The notes below the pieces were generated by a model that had not been told where the DNA came from, searched no databases, and was given only the letters and a program-made list of their open reading frames with translations. A stretch of 64,000 nt of DNA from RPQJ01 sp963762315 (GTDB lineage: Bacteria; Pseudomonadota; Gammaproteobacteria; Steroidobacterales; Steroidobacteraceae). The stretch's first letter is position 1. Every line of letters starts with the position of its first letter. Below are positions 1 to 14,999 of the stretch, one piece after another. Position numbers and translations under genes: made by a program. The DNA lies in the NCBI GenBank assembly GCA_963762315.1, contig CAVXKO010000007.1, positions 310,001-374,000 of the forward strand, written 5' to 3'.

Positions 1-28
1 GGCCCGCAGTCCGCCCCCGGAATCCCAG

Positions 29-1963
29 ATGTCGCAGCCTGCCGCCGACCATTCCCTGTCGACGACTCCCGGAGCGGGGACGCCGATCGCGCGGGTCTAC
101 GCCGCGGCTCTCGCCCACCCCGATGCGATTGCCGTCAGCGCCGCACGCGCGGACTTGCGCTACGCGGATCTCGTCTCCGGGGCGGAGCGGCTCGCCACCC
201 GCCTGCGGCAGTTGGGCGCCGGCCCGGGCACGCGCGTCGGCCTCTCGGTGGAAAGAGGACCGACGCAGTGCGTGGCGTTGCTCGGCACGATGCTGAGCGG
301 TGCGGCCTATGTGCCGCTGGACCCCTCGTATCCCGCGGCCCGGCTGCGGGCGATCCTGCGGGACTGCGATCCCGTGCTCGTGATCGCCTCGCCGGGTGTC
401 GCCCCGCTGTTCGAGGGTGCGGCCCCGCTGCTGATAGCCGACGATGCGCTGGAACGCCTGCCCGAACCAGAGCCCGCGACGGCTTGTCCTCCCGGATTCC
501 AGGGCCCGCGGCCCGAAGACGTCTGTTACATAATCTATACCTCCGGGTCGACCGGCACGCCGAAAGGGGTTGCGCTCTCGCACTCGGCGCTATGCAACCT
601 GCTCGACTGGCAATGCCGGGTCCCAGGACTGCACGACGCCGCCAGGGTGCTCCAGTACACGCCGGTCGGCTTCGACGTCCACTTCCAGGAGTTCCTCGGC
701 ACTTGGAGCACCGCAGGCACGTTGGTCCTGGTCGACGAGGAGACGCGACGCGACCCGCGGGCGCTGCTGTCGTTCATCCAGGGGCAGGAGATCAGGCGCA
801 TCTTCCTGCCCTTCGTGGCCCTGCAGCAGCTGTGCGCAGCCGGCGTGGCCACCGGCATCTTTCCGGCCACGCTGCGCGAGGTGATCACCGCGGGCGAGCA
901 ACTCGTGGTCGACGCGGCACTACGCCATTTTTTCGAACGTCTGCCCGGGTGCCGGCTGCACAATCACTATGGCCCCTCGGAAACCCACGTCGTCACGTCC
1001 TTCACGCTGAGCGGCCCGGTCGAATCCTGGGAATCGCTGCCACCGATCGGCCGGGAGATCGACGGCGCGAGGATCCTGCTGCTGGACGATGGTGGCAGGC
1101 CCGTTCCCCCGGAGCAGGAAGGCGAACTCTGGATCGGCGGCGCCTGCGTTGCGGACGGATACTGGAACAACCCCGCCCTGAGTGCGGAGCGGTTCGTGAA
1201 GCTTCCGGGGCGCGAGGGACGCTGGTATCGCAGCGGGGATCTCGCGCTTCGCCGTCCCGACGGCGTGCTCGAGTTCCACGGCCGAGCCGACACGCAGATC
1301 AAGATCCGCGGTCACCGCGTCGAGCCCGGCGAGATCGAGGCCGCGATTTCCGTCGAGGCGGCGGTATCGGCCTGCGCGGTGGTGGCAAGGGGCGATACGG
1401 CGGAACAGCGGCACCTGGTGGCCTACCTGGTCCTCGCTGCTGGTGCGGCGGAAACCGACGATGCCCGCATCGTCGACGGTCTGCGCAGGCGGCTCGCGCA
1501 ACAGCTGCCCGACTACCTCTGGCCCGCGCGCTACGTCGTGCTCGATGCACTTCCGCGCACCCCGAGCGGAAAACTCGATCGCGCCGCGCTGCCGGCGCCG
1601 GGCCGCGTTCGACCCGCGTTGCGTGATGCTCCCGTAGCGCCCGGGACCGACGCGGAGCGGCGGCTGGCCGGCCTGTGGTCACGGCTGCTGGACGTCGAGC
1701 CGGTCGGCGTCGAGGACAACTTCTTCGACCTCGGCGGCAGTTCCACGATGGCGCTCGAGCTCGCACTGGAAACCGAGCGCTTGCTCGGGCGCCCGGTGCC
1801 CGTCGTAACGATCTTTCGTCACCCCACGATCCGCCAGCTCGCCCGCGAGCTCGACGGCACCGCCACCCGCGATGACGCGGGAGCGCGGCTGGCCGATCGT
1901 GCCGCGCGCCAGCGCGCAGCCCTCTCCCGCCGTCCAGGAATAGCAAGGAAGCCCTCGCGATGA
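29..1963 (+). CDS. NRPS adenylation-thiolation (A-T) protein, predicted to load proline
   Basis: A nonribosomal peptide synthetase module that activates an amino acid as its adenylate and loads it on its own carrier domain. Core motifs are visible: A3 YTSGSTGTPKG near residue 171, A5 NHYGPSETH near 312, A8-type GEIEAA near 434, and a PCP with the phosphopantetheine serine in DLGGSSTMAL near 570. Aligning by eye to the GrsA pocket gives D-V-Q-F-I-A-H-V-V-(K), the code usually associated with proline. No condensation domain lies in the window. The frame is open upstream to base 2, so the ATG at 29, which has only a weak GGA upstream, may not be the true start and a C domain could lie outside. 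The stop overlaps the next start by 4 bases (ATGA), so it is translationally coupled to the megasynthase. The substrate is inference from the code. Confidence 0.9.
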   Translation: MSQPAADHSLSTTPGAGTPIARVYAAALAHPDAIAVSAARADLRYADLVSGAERLATRLRQLGAGPGTRVGLSVERGPTQCVALLGTMLSGAAYVPLDPSYPAARLRAILRDCDPVLVIASPGVAPLFEGAAPLLIADDALERLPEPEPATACPPGFQGPRPEDVCYIIYTSGSTGTPKGVALSHSALCNLLDWQCRVPGLHDAARVLQYTPVGFDVHFQEFLGTWSTAGTLVLVDEETRRDPRALLSFIQGQEIRRIFLPFVALQQLCAAGVATGIFPATLREVITAGEQLVVDAALRHFFERLPGCRLHNHYGPSETHVVTSFTLSGPVESWESLPPIGREIDGARILLLDDGGRPVPPEQEGELWIGGACVADGYWNNPALSAERFVKLPGREGRWYRSGDLALRRPDGVLEFHGRADTQIKIRGHRVEPGEIEAAISVEAAVSACAVVARGDTAEQRHLVAYLVLAAGAAETDDARIVDGLRRRLAQQLPDYLWPARYVVLDALPRTPSGKLDRAALPAPGRVRPALRDAPVAPGTDAERRLAGLWSRLLDVEPVGVEDNFFDLGGSSTMALELALETERLLGRPVPVVTIFRHPTIRQLARELDGTATRDDAGARLADRAARQRAALSRRPGIARKPSR

Positions 1964-4679
1964 CCGACTCCGAAGTCCGCCCGCCCGCCAACACAGGCAT
2001 CGCGATCATCGGGATGGCCTGCCGCTTCCCGGGGGCCGGGTCCGTTGCGGCATTCTGGGAGAACCTGTGCCGCGGCACCGACAGCATCACGCACTACTCG
2101 CGAGAGCAGCTGTTGGCAGCAGGCCTGGACCCGGCGCTGGCGGGACAGGAGAACTTCGTCGGCGCACGGGGGATCATCGAGGCCCCCGACTGCTTCGATG
2201 CCGCTTTCTTCGGGATCCCGAGGCGCGAAGCGGAAATGATGGACCCGCAGCACAGGCTGTTCCTGCAGTGCTGCTGGCACGCACTGGAAGACGCGGGTTA
2301 CGCGCAGGAGCGCCTCGCCGTGCCGGTCGGCGTGTGGGGCGGCTCGAGCACCGGGATGCGCTACAACACGTACCTGATGAGCAACCTGCGCGGCATCGCA
2401 GGCACCGCTGACGAGGACGCGGTACAGGCCATGCTCGGCAACGGGCCCAGCTACCTGACCTCCCGCGTCTCCTTCAAGCTGAACCTCACGGGGCCGAGCA
2501 TGGCGGTGCAGACCGCCTGCTCGACCTCGCTGGTGGCCATCGCGGAAGCCTGGCGCTCGCTGATGGACTACGGCTGCGACATGGCCCTGGCGGGAGGCGT
2601 GTCGGTGTCCTTTCCGCAGGTCGACGGCTACCTCAGCCAGGAGGGCGACATCGGCTCTCCCGACGGCTGCTGCCGCCCCTTCGACGCCGCGGCGAACGGA
2701 ACGGTGTTCAGCGACGGCGTGGGTGTCGTGCTGCTGAAGCGCCTGGACGATGCGATCGCGGACGGCGACCACATCTACGCCGTGATTCGCGGCGCCGCCG
2801 TCAACAACGACGGCGGCAACAAGATGAGCTTCGCGGCGCCCAGCGTCGACGGCCAAGCCGAGGTGATCCAGCTCGCCCACGGCGTGGCGGACGTGACGCC
2901 GCAGACCATCGGTTACGTCGAGACCCACGGCACCGCGACCCCGCTCGGCGATCCGATCGAGGTCGAGGGCCTGCGTGCCGCCTTCGGGGCCGATGCCGCA
3001 CGCGGGCAGTACTGCGCGCTGGGCTCGGTCAAGTCGAACATCGGGCACCTGGAGGCCGCCGCCGGCGTCGCATCGGTGATCAAGACCGCGCTGTGCCTGC
3101 GAACACGGCATGCTGGTGCCGACCGCGCACTACCGCACGCCGAATCCCGCGATCGACTTCGGGAATTCACCGTTTCGCGTATGCGACCGGCTGGAGCCCT
3201 GGGTCGCGGTGCCCGGCAGCCCGCGCCGCGCGGGCGTGAGCGGCTTCGGCATCGGCGGCACCAACGCGCACCTCGTGCTCGAAGAAGCGCCCCCCGGTCA
3301 GCAACGCCGCAATCCGGCGCGGCCGTGCTGCTGCAACTCAGCGCGCGCGATACGGAAGCGCTGCGTCGCGCCGCCGGCGAACTGGCCGCGGCACTGGAGG
3401 CTCCGTCGCCACCTGCGATCGAGGACGCAGCGTTCACGCTGCGGGAAGGTCGCAACCAGTACCGGCACCGGTTGAGCCTGGTGTGTACCAGGCGCGAAGG
3501 AGCCGTGGAGGCGCTGCGACGGTTCGACCGCAAGCAGCTGGCGGTTCAGGTCGCGAGCGATGCCGCGCCGAGCGTGGTGTTCCTGCTGCCGGGCGTCGGC
3601 ACGCAGTACCCAGGGATGGGTCGCGGCCTCTGCGAGACGGATCCGGAGTTCCGTGCCGCGATCGAGCGGGGCATGCAGCGGCTCCGCGAGCGATCGGGGA
3701 TCGACCTCGCGCCCCTGTGGTTCCCGGCGCCGGGCCAGGAGGAAGCCGCGGAGCGCGAGTTCCTGCGCCCGACGCGACAACTGCCTGCGATCTTCATCCT
3801 CGAATGTGCGCTCGCGGAGAAACTGCAACGACACGGTATCGTTCCCGACGCGCTGCTCGGCCACAGCCTGGGCGAGAACACGGCAGCCTGCCTGGCCGGC
3901 GTGCTCTCCTGGGAAGACGCGCTCGGGCTGGTGACGCTGCGCGGAGAGATCTTCGAGCGCGCCGGTGATGGCGCGATGCTGGGCGTCTCGCTGGCGAGCG
4001 AGCAACTCGAGCCGATGCTGGGAGCGGACCTGGAGGTTGCCAGCTACAACGCGGACGCGCACTGCGCGGTCACCGGCCCGCGCGCGGCGATCGAGGTGCT
4101 CCGCCGGCGGCTGGAGCAGGAGGGCATCGACTACCGCCCGATCGCGATCGACGGCGCCGCGCACTCGAGGCTGCTAGAGCCTCACCTGCACCTGTTCGGC
4201 GAGTACCTGCGCGGCATCCGGCTGCAAGCGCCGCGCATCGCGATGACCTCGAACCGCAGCGGCGGCTGGATGAGCGCCGAGCAGGCGACGGATCCCGGGT
4301 ACTGGGTGGAACAGCTGCGGCGCAGCGTGCACTTCGGCCGCAACGTGCTCACCGCGAGCGAGCTGCCGAATGCCTTGTTCGTCGAGGTCGGTGCCGGCAA
4401 GGCCTTGGCGAGCCTCGCGCGTGCCGGGGCGCCGGAGATGGGGGAGCGGATCGTCAGCTGCACCCGGCACGCGAAGGACGACAGCGGCGACTGGCCGGTC
4501 TTCCTCGGGGCGCTGGGCCGGCTATGGGGCGCGGGCGCCACCCCGCGATGGGAGCAGCCGGGCCGGCGCATCCCGCTGCCCGGGCTACCCGTTCGAGCGC
4601 AAGCCCTACCTGGTGTCCCTGCAGCCTGGGGCGGGCGAAGCGCGAAGCCCGGCACTGCCCCTCGTGCACGAGGTACACG

Positions 4680-9707
<5,028 letters not shown>

Positions 9708-9729
9708 CCGCGAGGGCAATCCATGGACA

Positions 9730-10467
9730 ATGCATTCATCGCGACCAGCTTCGACTGGGATCATCGCACTCCGAGAGGCTGGCAGCGCGACGGCGAACAG
9801 GGTCCTGCGCAGGCTGCGTATCAACGGGCAGCTCACTCCCTTGCCTCCGATCATGGCAACGGTCGAAGCGCGGATGAACCTCTTCCACCTGCTGGAACAG
9901 ACGATCGCGATGCAGGTGCCGGGCGACGTACTGGACCTTGGCTGCAACGCGGGCGAGAGCACGTTCGTCATGCAGAAGATGGTCAGCGCACTCTCTCCCG
10001 ACAAGACCGTCCATGCCTACGACAGTTTCGAGGGGCTCCCTCGCCTGACTCCGGCAGACCTGACCGACGGCGTCTTCGGGGAGGGGTACATGCGTGCCGG
10101 TCTCGAGACGTTCAGACGCCGTTTCACCGAGGCGAATCTGCTGCAGCCGGTGATCCACAAGGGATGGTTCCAGGAAACCGTTCCCTCGCAGCTGCCGGAT
10201 CGAATCAGCTTCGCGCTGATCGATGGCGACCTGTACGAGTCGACACGCCACTTGTTGCCACACGTCTACGAAAGGATGTCGCCCGGCGCCATCGGGATGA
10301 TCGCGGTTTACTACGACGAAGCGATATTTCCACGCGAGGGGTTGCCCGGCGAGTTTCGATCCCCCGGGGTGAAGCGAGCAACGGACGAGTTCTTCGCGGA
10401 CAAACCGGAGAAGGTCTCGCTGCTTTACGCGGGCGAGTATTCAAACGGTTACTTCAGGAAGATCTGA
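9730..10467 (+). CDS. TylF/MycF-like SAM-dependent O-methyltransferase
   Basis: Class I methyltransferase related to macrocin O-methyltransferase TylF, a sugar or hydroxyl tailoring enzyme of natural-product clusters. The SAM-binding motif is DVLDLGCNAGES, followed by HAYDSFEGLPRLT, and the conserved IDGDLYESTRHLL that carries one metal-ligand Asp in the family. Where TylF/MycF have an Asp-Asp-Tyr after the next beta strand, this protein reads MIAVYYDEAIFP, so the second metal-ligand pair is changed or displaced. It begins 22 bases after the megasynthase stop, consistent with one transcript and a tailoring role. The start is uncertain: an ATG at 9723 in another frame has the better spacing from GAGGG, and a frameshift near 9770 could make that the real N terminus. 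Confidence 0.8.
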   Translation: MHSSRPASTGIIALREAGSATANRVLRRLRINGQLTPLPPIMATVEARMNLFHLLEQTIAMQVPGDVLDLGCNAGESTFVMQKMVSALSPDKTVHAYDSFEGLPRLTPADLTDGVFGEGYMRAGLETFRRRFTEANLLQPVIHKGWFQETVPSQLPDRISFALIDGDLYESTRHLLPHVYERMSPGAIGMIAVYYDEAIFPREGLPGEFRSPGVKRATDEFFADKPEKVSLLYAGEYSNGYFRKI

Positions 10468-10775
10468 TCTGCCCATCAGCCTCGCCTGCGCTCCTCGTCG
10501 ATTCGTCCAAGCTCCTCGCGAAGATGCTGTCCCGGTCGTGAATCAGGAACCGGCGGGCACAGTCGAATCCAACGACCTCCCGCAACTGCTGCAAGGTCCT
10601 TGCCGCAGTCGGGTGCGCCGTCACGAAGAAGCCACAGGCGACGATCGCGCCCTGGCTTGACGCCGCGCTCCTGGTACAGCGCACGTTTCCGGCGGAGAAA
10701 GAGGTTCTCCGCTTCGACGGATCGCCGCGGCCTGAGTGACAGCACAACTACTTGCGGAGCACGAGACCCGACTTC
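10460..10775 (-). pseudogene. Decayed DDE/integrase-type transposase remnant
   Basis: On the minus strand two pieces of one transposase can be read in different frames. An N-terminal helical piece contains EAENLFLRRKRALYQERG, which resembles the AENLFLRQQLALY region common to integrase-core transposases. A second piece contains AHPTAARTLQQLREV and RRFLIHDRDSIF, the second-Asp region of an rve integrase core. The usual stretch between these pieces and the C terminus are missing, so the element carries internal and end deletions and a frameshift. It abuts the 3' end of the toxin gene and marks the edge of the biosynthetic cluster as a former insertion site. Confidence 0.7.
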
Positions 10776-11157
10776 AGTGACCTGTGGGCTTGCAGGCAAC
10801 GCCCAAGCGCAACGCCAGAATATCCAGTCGTCTGTCCGCGGTCCAAAGCCGGGCATCCGGCGTCAGAAGGACGGATGCGAGCAAGGCCACATCGATCGCT
10901 CCGCAGCCTGAATCGTAGAGTCGCTCCTTTTCGACCAATGCAAGCGTTTCCTCGGTCGTCGCGACGACAGCCTGACGCAGCATCTTCAGATCGCCGAGTG
11001 TTCGTCCGCGCGGCGCTGGAGGTGTTCCGCACGCGAGTTCAAGCACGATCAAAGGATGGCAAAGGACCTGGTCCGTCGCCAGTAGCGATTGCAGGACAAT
11101 GTTGGCACGACGAAAGTGGCCGACCCAGAGCGACGTATCCACCAGCACCAGCGTCAC
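10774..11157 (-). CDS. vapC: PIN-domain toxin, VapC family
   Basis: A 127-residue PIN ribonuclease, the usual VapC length. The first acidic residue is in LVLVDTSLWVGHF; a Glu lies in LIVLELACGT; the C-terminal acidic cluster includes SGCGAIDVALLAS and LWTADRRL. By family, such proteins cleave RNA (often tRNA) with Mg2+ when freed from antitoxin. The start is GTG and overlaps the stop of the upstream antitoxin gene by four bases (GTGA), the typical toxin-antitoxin coupling. The gene lies between a transposase scar and a fatty-acid oxidation operon. Confidence 0.85.
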   Translation of the reverse strand: MTLVLVDTSLWVGHFRRANIVLQSLLATDQVLCHPLIVLELACGTPPAPRGRTLGDLKMLRQAVVATTEETLALVEKERLYDSGCGAIDVALLASVLLTPDARLWTADRRLDILALRLGVACKPTGH

Positions 11158-11363
11158 TTGGCAGCCTTTGCCACCGGACGCCGCCTGGGGATGTCCTTCA
11201 TGTCAGGCGCCTTCGCTCCCAGCGCCGCAAGCCTCTTCCCGGATTGCACTCGAACGAAGACTCTCATTGCTTCACGGACGAGATCGGCCTTGTCCGTTCC
11301 TGGATCGGCAACTTCCAGCGCCTTGCGGTAGAGCTCATCGTCGATCGTGATCGTCGTTCTCAT
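11154..11363 (-). CDS. vapB: VapB-type antitoxin (ribbon-helix-helix-like)
   Basis: A 69-residue protein starting MRTTITIDDELYRKAL, the N-terminal beta strand and helix of the VapB family that binds the operon promoter and neutralises the PIN toxin. The C-terminal half is basic and proline-rich (IPRRRPVAKAAK), as expected for a toxin-wrapping tail. The ATG at 11363 is chosen because GAGAG lies ten bases upstream and the RHH strand begins at once; an ATG nine bases further upstream is possible. It overlaps the toxin start by four bases. Confidence 0.8.
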   Translation of the reverse strand: MRTTITIDDELYRKALEVADPGTDKADLVREAMRVFVRVQSGKRLAALGAKAPDMKDIPRRRPVAKAAK

Positions 11364-11696
11364 GGATAACATGCTCTCGTCATCAGAATTGATGCATAGT
11401 AACATCACCTGCGTCATCGTTGAAATGAGAGCGCGGCGCACGCACGGGCGGGATCGCGTGCTGGCCGACCAGAAGTGCGCGGACTATCAGTCCGACTGAG
11501 AGCCTGATTCGGTGCGAGCAAGCCGAAGACCGGGAAGGGATTTCTGCCTGGCCGACCGAACTCTTTCCGAACCGAGCGCCGAACAGGCCCTGGCGCGGGC
11601 TGGCGTTGCACGCGGGACCACTTTCTCTGCGCCAGCCTTACCCGGTGTCAAATTGATCGGCTGCGTCCGCTCTGCCTTTCTGAGGTCGCGTCGGCT
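11364..11696. other. Non-coding spacer with a dispersed-repeat fragment
   Basis: There is no convincing gene here. Bases about 11508-11605 (GCGAGCAAGCCGAAGACC and then CCGACCGAACTCTTTCCGAA) resemble segments near 29100-29290 and 33585-33700, so this is probably debris of the same mobile family. The vapBC promoter should lie at the left end, but I see no clear -35/-10 pair. Confidence 0.45.
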
Positions 11697-12875
11697 TCAG
11701 CAGACCTCGAACAGGCCCGCGGCGCCCTGCCCGCCACCGATGCACATGGTCACGACCACGTGTTTCACGCCACGGCGCCTGCCCTCGATCAGCGCGTGCC
11801 CCGTGAGCCGGGCGCCAGAGACGCCGTAGGGATGGCCGACCGCGATGGCTCCGCCGTTGACGTTGAGGCGGTCCATCGGAATGCCCAGCGTATCGGCGCA
11901 GTAGAGCACCTGCACGGCAAAAGCTTCGTTCAGTTCCCACAGACCGATGTCCTCGACCTTGAGTCCGGCCTTCTTGAGCAGCTTCGGCACGGCGAACACC
12001 GGGCCTATGCCCATTTCGTCCGGCTCGCAGCCCGCCACGGCAAACCCGCGGAATACGCCGAGCGGTTTCAGACCGCGCCGTTCCGCGAGCCTGGCATTCA
12101 TCACCACGCAGGCGGACGAACCGTCGGAGAACTGGCTCGCATTGCCAGCAGTGATGACACCGCCGGGCACCGCCGAGCGGATCTTCACCACAGCTTCGAG
12201 CGTGGTGTCCGGACGGATGCCTTCGTCAGCGGCGATGGTCACCTGCTTCGCAAGCATCGCGTTCGTGGCCTTGTCGATCACGCCGGCAGTGACGGTCATC
12301 GGCACGATCTCGTCGTTGAACCTGCCAGCCGCCGCTGCGGCCGCCGCCTTGAGCTGGCTCTGCACGCCGTATGCGTCCTGGCGTTCCTTGGCAACCTTGT
12401 AGCGCCTGGCCACCAGCTCGGCGGTTTGCAGCATGCTCCAGTAGATCTCCGGCTTCGCTCTGACGAGAGCCGGGTCGGCGAGCATGTGGGTGTTCATCTC
12501 CTGTTGTACGCAGGAGATGCTCTCCACGCCGCCGGCCACGAAGATATCGCCCTCGCCGGCGATGACGCGCTGCGCAGCCAGGGCGATGGTCTGCAGGCCC
12601 GATGAACAGAAGCGATTGACCGTAACGCCTGGCACGGTGACAGGAAGGCCGGCCGCCAAGCCGATCTGGCGAGCAATGTTGGCGCCGGTGGCTCCCTCGG
12701 GATTGGCGCAACCCATCAGCACGTCCTCAACCTCGGCAGGATCCACACCCGCGCGTGCGATGGCGTGCTTCACGGAATGCGCACCGAGCGTCGCGCCGTG
12801 GGTCATGTTGAAGGCGCCTTTCCAGGACTTGGCGAGTCCGGTGCGGGCGGTGGCAACGATTACTGCATCGGTCAT
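11697..12875 (-). CDS. Acetyl-CoA acetyltransferase / 3-ketoacyl-CoA thiolase
   Basis: Thiolase of 392 residues, the normal length, for the final thiolytic step of beta-oxidation (3-ketoacyl-CoA plus CoA to acetyl-CoA and shortened acyl-CoA) or acetoacetyl-CoA formation. The nucleophilic Cys is in NRFCSSGLQ near residue 89. The catalytic His is in AVGHPYGVSG and the second Cys in CIGGGQGAAG, the standard C-terminal signatures. It is the last gene of a minus-strand run, 29 bases after the FadB/FadJ-like gene. With the two acyl-CoA dehydrogenases upstream it completes a beta-oxidation set. Substrate chain length is not readable from sequence. Confidence 0.93.
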   Translation of the reverse strand: MTDAVIVATARTGLAKSWKGAFNMTHGATLGAHSVKHAIARAGVDPAEVEDVLMGCANPEGATGANIARQIGLAAGLPVTVPGVTVNRFCSSGLQTIALAAQRVIAGEGDIFVAGGVESISCVQQEMNTHMLADPALVRAKPEIYWSMLQTAELVARRYKVAKERQDAYGVQSQLKAAAAAAAGRFNDEIVPMTVTAGVIDKATNAMLAKQVTIAADEGIRPDTTLEAVVKIRSAVPGGVITAGNASQFSDGSSACVVMNARLAERRGLKPLGVFRGFAVAGCEPDEMGIGPVFAVPKLLKKAGLKVEDIGLWELNEAFAVQVLYCADTLGIPMDRLNVNGGAIAVGHPYGVSGARLTGHALIEGRRRGVKHVVVTMCIGGGQGAAGLFEVC

Positions 12876-12904
12876 GAATCTCTCCGGAGTTCTGCGCGGG
12901 ACGC

Positions 12905-14983
12905 TCAGGTCAGGGTCTTCCCTTCAGCGGCCCGTTTAGCAATCAGCGAGGCCGGCTCCCAAAAGCTGTCGCCGTCGGCAGCGAACCGCTTCATGGTGCG
13001 AGCCACGTTGTAGAGGCCCACCTCATCGGCGTAAAGCATCGGGCCGCCGCGGTGCAGAGGGAAGCCATAGCCGGTCAGGTAGATCATGTCGATGTCCGAG
13101 GCGCGGGCGGCGATGCCTTCCTCGAGGATGCGCACCCCCTCATTTACCAGCGCGTAGATGCAGCGCTGCACGATCTCCTCGTCCGTGATCTTGCGTGGGG
13201 TGACACCGATCTCCTTGCGATAATCCTCGATCATCTTTTCGATCTCGGGATCGGGAATCGCATTGCGATTGCCAGGCTGGTACAGGTACCAGCCCTTGCC
13301 GACCTTCTGACCGAAGCGGCCTCGCTCGCACAGGCGATCGCCAAGGTCCGGGAACTGTGGGGGCTGCTCGGCGTAGCGTCGTTTGCGAATCGCCCAACCG
13401 ATGTCATTGCCGGCGAGATCGCCCATGCGGAACGGTCCCATGGCCATGCCCCACTTCTCGAGTGCCTTGTCCACCTGCCACGGCGTCGCGCCGCTCACGA
13501 CCAGCTGGCCGGCCATGAGGCCGTACTTGGCGATCATGCGATTGCCGATGAAGCCGTCGCAGACGCCCGAGACCACGGCCGTCTTCTTGATCTTCTTCGC
13601 AACCTGCATGACGGTTGCCATCACGTCCTTGGCCGTCGCCGCGCCGCGCACGACCTCCAGCAACTTCATGACGTTGGCGGGACTGAAGAAATGCATCCCG
13701 ACCACGTCCTGCGGCCGCGTCGTAAACCCGGCAATCCTGTTGACGTCCAGCGTCGAGGTGTTGCTCGCGAGGATGGCGCCCGGCTTGGCGATCTCATCGA
13801 GTTTCCTGAACACGGTCTCCTTGACGCCGAGTTCCTCGAATACCGCCTCGATGATCAGATCGCAGTCCTTGAGGGCGTCGTACAAGAGCGTGCCGGTGAT
13901 CAGGGCCATGCGCTGGTCGAGTTTCTCCTGTGTCAGCTTGCCCTTCTTGAGGGTCCGCTCGTAGTTGCCGCGGATCACCGCGATGCCTTTGTCCAGCGCC
14001 GGCTGGCTCATTTCCAGCAAGCTCACCGGGATGCCGGCATTGACGAAGTTCATGGTGATGCCGCCGCCCATGGTGCCGGCCCCGATCACGCCAACCTTGG
14101 CGATCGTCCGCGTCGGCGTGTCTGGCGGCACGTCGAGGATCTTCGACGCGGCCCGCTCGCCCTGAAATGCGTGCCGCAGCGCACGCGACTCGGGCGACAT
14201 CATCAGCTCAACGAACAGCGTGTGTTCGACCTGCAGGCCCTCGTCAAAGGGCTTGGTGCAGGCGGCCTCGACCGCATCGACGCATTTCAGTGGTGCCGGG
14301 AAGCGGCCGGCAACGCCCCGAACCATGTTGCGCGCGAACTGGAAATAGGCTTGCGCGTTCGGGTAGTCGACCTTCATGTCGCGCACGCGCTTGAGCGGCC
14401 GCTTCTCAGCCACGATCTTGTCCGCAAATGCCAGCGCGCCAGACAGCAGGTCGCCTGCCACGATCTCATCGAACAGCGGCGTTCCCTTGAACATCTGCGC
14501 CGGCAGCGGATTGCCACCGACGATGAAGTTGGTGGCTGCCTCGGCGCCGATCAGGCGCGGCAGGCGCTGCGTGCCGCCTGCGCCCGGCAGCAGCCCGAGC
14601 TTGACCTCGGGCAGCGCGATCGACGCATCCGGCGTGGTGATCCGGAAGTGCGCGCCCAGTGCGAGCTCCAGGCCCCCGCCCATGCAGGCGCCGCTGATGG
14701 CGGCAATCACGGGCTTCGGCGAGTCCTCGACGATGCGGATGACGGTCAGCAGATTGGGCTCAGCGGCAGCCTTCGGCGACCCGAACTCCCGGATGTCGGC
14801 GCCCGCCGAGAACTGCCCGCCGCGCCCGATGAGGACGATGACCTTGACCATTGCGTCGGCATTCGCTCGGTCGAGCCCCGCGACGATGGCGACGCGAACG
14901 TCATAGCCGAGGCTGTTGACCGGCGGACTGTCGAGGGTGATGACGGCAGTGCTGCCGTGCAAGTCGTATGTTGTATTGCTCAT
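12905..14983 (-). CDS. Bifunctional enoyl-CoA hydratase / 3-hydroxyacyl-CoA dehydrogenase (FadB/FadJ-like)
   Basis: A 692-residue multifunctional beta-oxidation enzyme. The N-terminal crotonase domain (about 1-190) has MGGGLELALGAHFRI and PEVKLGLLPGAGGTQRLPR, carrying the oxyanion-hole glycines and catalytic Glu region. The NAD-binding domain starts near residue 300 with VGVIGAGTMGGGI, followed by SNTSTLDVNRIA and GMHFFSPANVMKLLE with the catalytic His. Two C-terminal dehydrogenase domains follow. The ATG at 14983 is chosen over upstream starts because AGGAAG lies just ahead of it and the crotonase fold begins within ten residues. It sits 16 bases after the second acyl-CoA dehydrogenase and before the thiolase, so the enzymes act in sequence. 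Confidence 0.93.
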   Translation of the reverse strand: MSNTTYDLHGSTAVITLDSPPVNSLGYDVRVAIVAGLDRANADAMVKVIVLIGRGGQFSAGADIREFGSPKAAAEPNLLTVIRIVEDSPKPVIAAISGACMGGGLELALGAHFRITTPDASIALPEVKLGLLPGAGGTQRLPRLIGAEAATNFIVGGNPLPAQMFKGTPLFDEIVAGDLLSGALAFADKIVAEKRPLKRVRDMKVDYPNAQAYFQFARNMVRGVAGRFPAPLKCVDAVEAACTKPFDEGLQVEHTLFVELMMSPESRALRHAFQGERAASKILDVPPDTPTRTIAKVGVIGAGTMGGGITMNFVNAGIPVSLLEMSQPALDKGIAVIRGNYERTLKKGKLTQEKLDQRMALITGTLLYDALKDCDLIIEAVFEELGVKETVFRKLDEIAKPGAILASNTSTLDVNRIAGFTTRPQDVVGMHFFSPANVMKLLEVVRGAATAKDVMATVMQVAKKIKKTAVVSGVCDGFIGNRMIAKYGLMAGQLVVSGATPWQVDKALEKWGMAMGPFRMGDLAGNDIGWAIRKRRYAEQPPQFPDLGDRLCERGRFGQKVGKGWYLYQPGNRNAIPDPEIEKMIEDYRKEIGVTPRKITDEEIVQRCIYALVNEGVRILEEGIAARASDIDMIYLTGYGFPLHRGGPMLYADEVGLYNVARTMKRFAADGDSFWEPASLIAKRAAEGKTLT

Positions 14984-14999
14984 GGTTATTCTTCCTGGC